Below are positions 58,290-64,000 of a stretch of DNA of 64,000 nt, piece by piece. Source of the stretch: Pohlia nutans (taxonomy: Eukaryota; Streptophyta; Bryopsida; Bryales; Mniaceae); contig CM040087.1 of NCBI GenBank assembly GCA_022496805.1, positions 30,590,253-30,654,252 on the forward strand. The letters run 5' to 3'. The stretch's first letter is position 1, and each line of letters starts with the position of its first letter. The translations under genes and the position numbers were made by a program. Below the pieces are notes generated by a model. That model was not told the DNA's origin, made no database searches, and saw nothing but the letters and a program-made list of their open reading frames with translations.

Positions 58290-59377
58290 TTAACCCTTAG
58301 ACGCGCTGGCGTCCAGATCCTGGACAATGGATGATCTGCGACTTGTCCTTTCACCACATACGGTGATATTTTTCATCCATCCAAAAATTTCTTAATTCTC
58401 GTGCTAGTTGACTACCAATTGTACGGTATGGATTCTCAAACTAAGATAATGTGAATTTTTGGAAAATTACAAAAGTGGTTTATGTCGAGTTTCAATCTTA
58501 GTTCAGAAAGTGAGACTATAAACATGATTTTCCATAATATGTAGAATCAAATAATGGAAACTAGATCATCTTGTAGTGTGTGTTATTCCAATTTCATTAC
58601 AATATTTTTTGATTTTTTTGTGTTGATTTTGGATTTTTAATTGAATTTCAAGAGAAAACCTTGCAAAATTAATTATAAAATATTAATAATAAATACGATC
58701 AATCGAACCGTACAGATGTTATCTTCACATTGACATTTACAACTTTGCTTTGTACATCAACTTCATTTTCGTTTTTCATCAACTATTTTATAATGAATCT
58801 TTGAAAACAGTGTTGAATTGGGACCTTAACCCCTAAGTGCCCAATCAACCATATTATGCTTGATTTTTGGTCAAACGTCCAAAAAATCAAGTGTTTAAGC
58901 TTTATTGTAGTTGGTGTTTTCATTAGATGTTTAAGTTAAGTTATGATACATCTTTTGACCGTTGGGATTGGATAATAGACTTCATTTGAAGTTTTCCCAC
59001 CGTTGAGAAATTTGCAATTTGGGTGTCCAAAATACAAAGGGCTTTCTAAAGATGCTCCAATCATAGGTCTCTTTTATTTTCTTCACTTTCATATTTTTAC
59101 TACTTGTCAATGTAACTTTTATCTACCTTAAATACATTTTTTCATATTAAAATTGACAAAAATATTTTTTATTTTTATTTTTATCCTGTTTACATAATAA
59201 AATTTGTAAATATTCAAAATATCTTCCAATCATGTTGAAATTTTTGTTACACCTTCATAATGCTGATGACTATCAATGAAAAATTATAAATCACCCAATG
59301 TGATATTTCAAGTATGCAAATTGTAGTGATTTGACTTTTACAAAATTGGTGAGGACATTCAGGGGTTAAAGGGTTAA
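58290..59377 (+). mobile_element. TTAA element, family B, interrupted by family D
   Basis: Starts TTAACCCTTAGACGCGCTGG. The right terminus is split: GTTGAATTGGGACC before and TTAAAGGGTTAA after the nested element. Removing it (keeping one TTAA) leaves 548 bp, the same as 9895-10442, and restores GGGACCTTAAAGGGTTAA, like GGGACGTTAAAGGGTTAA in 35084-35630. Confidence 0.92.
58826..59369 (+). mobile_element. TTAA element, family D (544 bp), nested in the end of a family B element
   Basis: Starts TTAACCCCTAAGTGCCCAAT and ends GGACATTCAGGGGTTAA. Collinear with 21231-21778. It used the internal TTAA of the family B right terminal repeat as its target. Confidence 0.93.
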
Positions 59378-59790
59378 TTGACCCTCAAAATAATGTCTCT
59401 GGAAGAAAAAATTGGGTGTATGTCTTGCCATGCATAAGAAACGAAGATTTGCCAAGCTCTTGTGAATGACTCATGAACGCTCCATGACTCATGAACGCTC
59501 CAAGTGGCCTCGCCCTAAGTTACCTCAAGCTAATTCAAAAGAAGAAGACAAACATTCAGATACCGAAGCATACATTAGCTCTTCCTTCCATGCAAACCTT
59601 CAAGTGTGTCCCTGAATCATCTGCTCCTGGTTTTCATAACAGTTTGAATATTGTTGACAGAATTTTTAGGGTTTAAGATTTAGGGCTTAACATACAATAC
59701 ACTAATTATGGCTATTAGTGTGTGTGACACTAATTGCAAGATCACACTATTTTGAATAATTTGGGATTTATGGGGCTTGAATTATTTTTT
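59378..59790. other. Intergenic, no gene seen
   Basis: Includes a small tandem duplication ATGACTCATGAACGCTCC near 59467-59502 and a short ACACTAATTATGGCTATTAGTGT hairpin near 59698-59722. The ORF at 59491-59676 is unrecognised. Confidence 0.4.
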
Positions 59791-60050
59791 CGTATAGCAG
59801 GGAGCCCCCGCCTGAGGCCGAGCGGGGTTTTCCTGCGCGGAAATCCCGCGGGCGGGGGCTCCCTGCTGCGTAAACCCCGGCTGAAAAAATTAGATCACTT
59901 GAAACTCGGGTACCATTGGGAACATTGGGAACCATTGGGAACATTTCCTTAAAAAGCGGGGTTTTCCGCGGAATTCCTTGATTTGGGGGATTTCCGCGTC
60001 AGAATCCCCCGATTTTTCCATTACAATTTTTTCAGCGGGGGTTTACATAA
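59791..60050. mobile_element. GC-rich hairpin element
   Basis: A perfect 16-base inverted repeat GCAGGGAGCCCCCGCC (59797-59812) and its complement (59851-59866) is followed by an inner pair TAAACCCCGGCTGAAAAAAT (from 59871) and its inverted partner ending GGGGGTTTACA (60025-60046). Several GCGGGGTTTTCC and GGAAATCCCGC motifs lie between. Sharply different in base composition from its surroundings. Confidence 0.6.
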
Positions 60051-60440
60051 TGCTAATTGTCAATAATCCATGTCTTTAAACTCCTCGATCCTCTATGTAC
60101 GAAAATTTCTATACTTGCCTACATAATAGCTTCGGCGGAAAATACTTCTAAAAATAGATGTGGAATTTTTTAAAATAAGCTTTTTGGGAAGTCTTAGAGA
60201 TAAATTTATTTCAAAGAATATTTGTTTTGCAAAATTCATTTATAGAGAAAATAATTACATATTCAGTAGAAAGGTGTTAAAGCCACTATGAGTGTAATTT
60301 GTTAAATATGAATGGAAGGATTTCAAATAATTTTATTTTTTTAAATTGATTTTTGTATGTGAGATCATACTTTAAAGGAATATTTTGTTCAACTCAATTT
60401 TCAATACACAATATGAAGTCTACAATTTGTATGGATAAAT

Positions 60441-60575
60441 AGAAAGATAGAGGGAAACTTTGGTCCTCTTTCAAGGTTGTGCATTAAGTGTTTGTTCATC
60501 TTGACAATGAATCAGTGCCCATTGGACAAAGAGCTATTGATTGAAGACTACTCTCGGGTGGGTCACTCTTCATAT
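60441..60575 (-). mobile_element. SINE-like retroposon, diverged copy
   Basis: AGATAGAGGGAAACTTTGGTCC, AAGTGTTTGTTC, CAGTGCCCATTGGACAAAG follow the order of 45325-45473. A related fragment (AGAGACTACTCTGCCCTTCTGAGAATAGACAC) lies near 61140-61175. Confidence 0.6.
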
Positions 60576-62499
60576 ATTTTGAGTACCACGTGCGGCGAGG
60601 GGGTGTTTTTTGGGGGGCTATTTACCTCCTAGCTGAAATTAAAAGGACCCCTATGATTACTTAATGGGAAAAAATGGCCTATATTATGGACTCTATCATT
60701 TTTTATAAAACGGTGACCAATGCAATTTTTTATATGCTATCTTCCTTGTAAAGGCTTAAATATAATCTAAAAGTAACTTGACTTTAAATTCAGGTGGACA
60801 AACCTGAGTTTTCATCCACTTTTGGACATATTTTTTGTCCACCGTGCAACTGACCGCCCTTTCCTACCAACTAAGCTCCAGATGTTTACCCCACAAAACA
60901 GACTGTACTCAGTTTAATACCTTGGATTCCATTTGCAATTCCCTAAATTACATGTACTAAAATCATAATGGACCTGAATTGTGGTGTACCTAAATTATTT
61001 ATAATGGCCTCTATCCTTTCATTGCATTCTATCTTATTTCTAATTTTTTTATAAATTCTTATAAATTTTACCTATGATGAATAAAACCCATGCTATTTTC
61101 TGCCGCACGTTGTTTGTAAAATGCAGTAAGTGACCCACTCGAGAGACTACTCTGCCCTTCTGAGAATAGACACTGTAGTGACCAATAACCAATAACTATA
61201 GTTGGTATACACACATTTCTGTGAGAATTCTTTTAAAAATCCAACAAATTCTTGAACTGTTACATGATTTCAAATTCATCTCTAAAACTCTATTTCCTAA
61301 TATCAATGAACAAATAACTAAGGCTTTGTGATGCTAATGACACAATATGGACAATCGTCAATGAAATGAAAGTCATAACGTATCATGTCTTTTGGAATTT
61401 ATTTTCCTTTGTAAGTATAATTGAAATAATACAATAATGTCCTTTCAAAAAATTATGTTATTGAAAGATTACTGAAAGATTATTGAAAGGCATAAAAGAA
61501 AGTTACGAAAAATGAATAGGGAAAGATGCCAAGTAGGCACTTTATTGTAAAAACCCTTAGCATTGGATCTAATCCACTTTATAATAAAAAAATAAAAAAT
61601 AAAAAATGCAAAGTAAGCATGATATCGAAATGCAAGGAATTAATGCTACTACTATTGCCACATGTGACACTCCTTATGCCACTAGGGATCAAAATAGATG
61701 ATCAGGAGACACTGGTGCTACTAGAGGAATAAAATTTGGTGAATCACTACTATTGCCCTTTGGTAAACCTTCAACCACCACAACATCATTCTTAGAAGAA
61801 GAATCTCCTACGTTGTGAATTTCAATATTGTTGTCATTTGAGAAGACATCTACTAAATTGAAACCAACTCATACCCAACTCTTCGAAAATGCAGTTCAAT
61901 TATGTATCAATTGTTCCCATCCTAACTCCCAAAACTTGGAACCTAAATTTGTATGCAAGTAGAATATCCTTATAATGTCATCAATATTCATAAGAAGCAG
62001 GCAATGTCATACACCTCTAAATGGATTGTGATCTTGCATAATCCATGTTACTATTTTTGAAAGGAATAACCCATGATTCTACAGGATAGAATTGACATGA
62101 CTTCAACAATTTCAACAAAAAAGACACCGAGCACACTGGCAGTCATATGTTTCCTCATTTTGTGTACCTTGCAAACATTGCAACAATTGTCTCAAGAATG
62201 TTTGCATGCATGAGACAAACCAAGTTCTTGTAGAAGCAAGCACCATACTTCAGGTACGCATTGATGTCATACTACATGTCTTTCGATGATATGTTTATAT
62301 AATAATTGAAAATGCAGTTCATCTCTATCTTTGAGACAATAACCATTTATGCTTGTAAACATGTGCAAACCTATATTCTTGAGAACCTTACAATGTTTGT
62401 GATGCCCAACAAGAGCATTTTTGGGATCATTCCACCCCAAGGTTTGTTGTCTCTGCCCCAGTAGGGGAGAGACCACGGAAATGCATGTTTTTCAAGCAG

Positions 62500-62859
62500 T
62501 TACAAGGAGTTACATATCTGAACAATATAAACAAACCATAAAAATAAATATAGAGTAAATACTAAGGCAAGGACTACGCGAGTAGCTGCTTGTTTGATTA
62601 GCTTGTTCAATGCAACCAAGCGCAAAATCTGAATTCTGCATAGCATCGGCAAATGCAACTTTGACAAAGATTCACCCCTCTCTAAAGCAAGCAGTCCCAC
62701 AATGTATTTGTCCTCAATGAATTTCTCCTTCCTACCCAACATATCAGATGTCTTTTTCCTTGGTCTTCCTCTAGCTTTCATAGAAGAAACCATCTTTCCT
62801 TTCTCTCTTGCGCTAGCCTTTCTGGAAGTCACCACATCTTCATAGACTTGCAAATCCAA
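62500..62859 (-). CDS. Unrecognised open stretch with an AT-hook-like motif
   Basis: Minus strand, about 119 codons from an ATG, basic N-terminal part with RKASAREKGKMVSSMKARGR followed by PRKK: RGRPRKK matches the AT-hook core (RGRP). The later part reads ...YIVGLLALERGESLSKLHLP.... It could be an exon, a transposase fragment or chance. The last 25 residues look like intron read-through. Family not recognised; no neighbouring exons established. Confidence 0.3.
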   Translation of the reverse strand: MDLQVYEDVVTSRKASAREKGKMVSSMKARGRPRKKTSDMLGRKEKFIEDKYIVGLLALERGESLSKLHLPMLCRIQILRLVALNKLIKQAATRVVLALVFTLYLFLWFVYIVQICNSL

Positions 62860-63180
62860 AATGAAATGGAGGAAAATACAATGTGAAGCTTGATAAACAA
62901 GCAGCTACGCTACGAGGAGCTCTAACCGAAATAGCATGGATGAAGACGAGAATGCATTTCAGTGGAATCATGGATGGAATATGTTTGCTACAATTGTTTT
63001 TAGCCCAAGAAAATGGTTGTCCCCGCAATGCCACTTCCCTATGGTCAAAGTCAATCAATTTTGAAACTTCAAGGTTATAGCGTCGAAGTAGGCGTTAGCA
63101 ACATGACATGCAAAGACCCAAAACACTGCACTTCATCCAAAACACCCAAAACATTGAACTTGGATATAGATAATGTGCAA

Positions 63181-63240
63181 GATAGATATAAACCCCGGTC
63201 CTCTTTCAAGACCAACGTGAATAAAGTGTCAATTCAACAC
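63181..63240 (-). mobile_element. SINE-like retroposon, truncated copy
   Basis: GATAGATATAAACCCCGGTC, AACGTGAATAAAGTGTC matches the tail side of 45325-45473. It stops short of the opposite end, as expected for 5' truncation. Target duplication not clear. Confidence 0.6.
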
Positions 63241-63408
63241 ACCCATGAAAACAATGCTCACATGACTATTAATGTTCAGTGAGGCCTTCAAATCCACCTC
63301 CTTTAAAATGGGAGGGCAACAGTGTGTGTATTGGAGGGGAGGGAGGAGAAGAAAGTGAGTGAAAAAATGAGGTGAAATCAAAGACGTACCAAAAAATTGG
63401 CTTACTCA

Positions 63409-63894
63409 ATAACCTCTAAAGGATCAACAATCCATTTTTTGAATATTTTTTGGTCAAAGCTTCAAAAAATCAAGCCTTTTAGATATTTTGGAGTTGGTGT
63501 TTGCATTAGATGTTTCAATTCAAGTATGATACATCTTTTGATCATTGAAATTGGAGAATTTACTTCATTCAAAGATTTTTCGCCATCAAGAAATTAGATA
63601 TTCGAGTATTCAAAATACAAAGGGCTTTCTAAAGAAGCTCCAATCATGTGTTTTTTTCAATTTTTTTGCTTTCATTTTCTAACTTCTTGTAAACAAAGCT
63701 TTTGACTACCTTAAATACAACTTTCAATATTAAATTTGTCCAAAATGTTTTTATTTTTATTTTTTTACATAATAAAATTTGTTAACATTTAAATTCTCTT
63801 CCAATCATGTTGAATTTTTTGTCATGCAATATGATATTCCAAGTATGCAAATTGTAGAGAGCTTTGACTTTTACAAAGGACCTTCAAGAGTTAA
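63409..63894 (+). mobile_element. Family D TTAA element, degenerate
   Basis: Left end ATAACCTCTAAAGGATCAAC (one change in TTAA) and right end CCTTCAAGAGTTAA. The interior follows family D (AAAAAATCAAGC, GGAGTTGGTGTTTGCATTAGATG, GATACATCTTTTGATC in parts). Confidence 0.7.
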
Positions 63895-64000
63895 CTCCGA
63901 AAGTAGCAAGAAGTCTAAATTGAGCTTCATTTTTATTTTCTATTTTGTCACATTTTTTGTAATTTTAAGTTGGTCCTGTGTGAACTTCCATTTTGTTCAC
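63895..64000. other. Window end, nothing recognised
   Basis: About 105 bases of AT-rich sequence; CATTTTTTGTAATTTTAAG. No feature. Confidence 0.3.

Larger units (their letters stand above)
60051..63408. other. AT-rich intergenic with retroposon copies
   Basis: Apart from the SINE-like copies and an open stretch with an AT-hook-like motif at 62500-62859 (listed separately), no gene was recognised. ORF-like segments at 61526-61732 and 62267-62476 have no domain. Confidence 0.4.

Overview
This window looks like nuclear DNA of a land plant. The only clearly intact gene is an auxin response factor (ARF), a plant-specific family. It has compact introns, and the rest is AT-rich and packed with small DNA transposons, SINE-like retroposons, simple repeats and decayed hAT transposase fragments. 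I cannot place the lineage; the unusual TTAA-flanked elements make me lean away from a typical flowering plant, but that is inference.

Layout. 1-5.4 kb: a minus-strand class B-like ARF gene, 11 exons read through, cut by the left window edge inside its PB1 domain. It has a long leader with two two-codon upstream ORFs just before the start and a TATA-like box near 5.4 kb. 5.85-18.2 kb, 21.2-25.0 kb, 26.7-29.6 kb, 32.5-36 kb, 42.3-42.7 kb, 54-56.5 kb, 58.3-59.4 kb and 63.4-63.9 kb: roughly thirty short non-coding elements. They belong to at least ten sequence families, most bounded by TTAA-CCCCTAAA or TTAA-CCCTTAAA and its reverse complement. They are nested in each other and often abut end to end sharing one TTAA. 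18.9-20.5 kb and 39.4-40.1 kb: two unrelated decayed hAT-type transposases. 42.9-46.4 kb: coding-like exon remnants on the minus strand, including a convincing last-exon pair, among SINE-like repeats. 48.2-51.6 kb: a large inverted repeat (foldback-like) whose left arm is split by a 1.5 kb insertion with a 3 x 133 bp tandem array. 52-63 kb: mostly unassigned AT-rich DNA with a miniature CACTA element, a GC-rich hairpin element and more TTAA elements.

The main discovery is the TTAA superfamily. Four nested insertions can be removed on paper to leave a single TTAA that matches an uninterrupted relative, the mate TIR or the family length. Two copies of one host family even carry different elements in the same TTAA. 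The TTAA target and CCC/GGG ends are the hallmarks of piggyBac transposition, which I know from animals, fungi and some protists but not as an established feature of land-plant genomes. No transposase for it was seen here, so these copies are non-autonomous and the piggyBac assignment remains inference.
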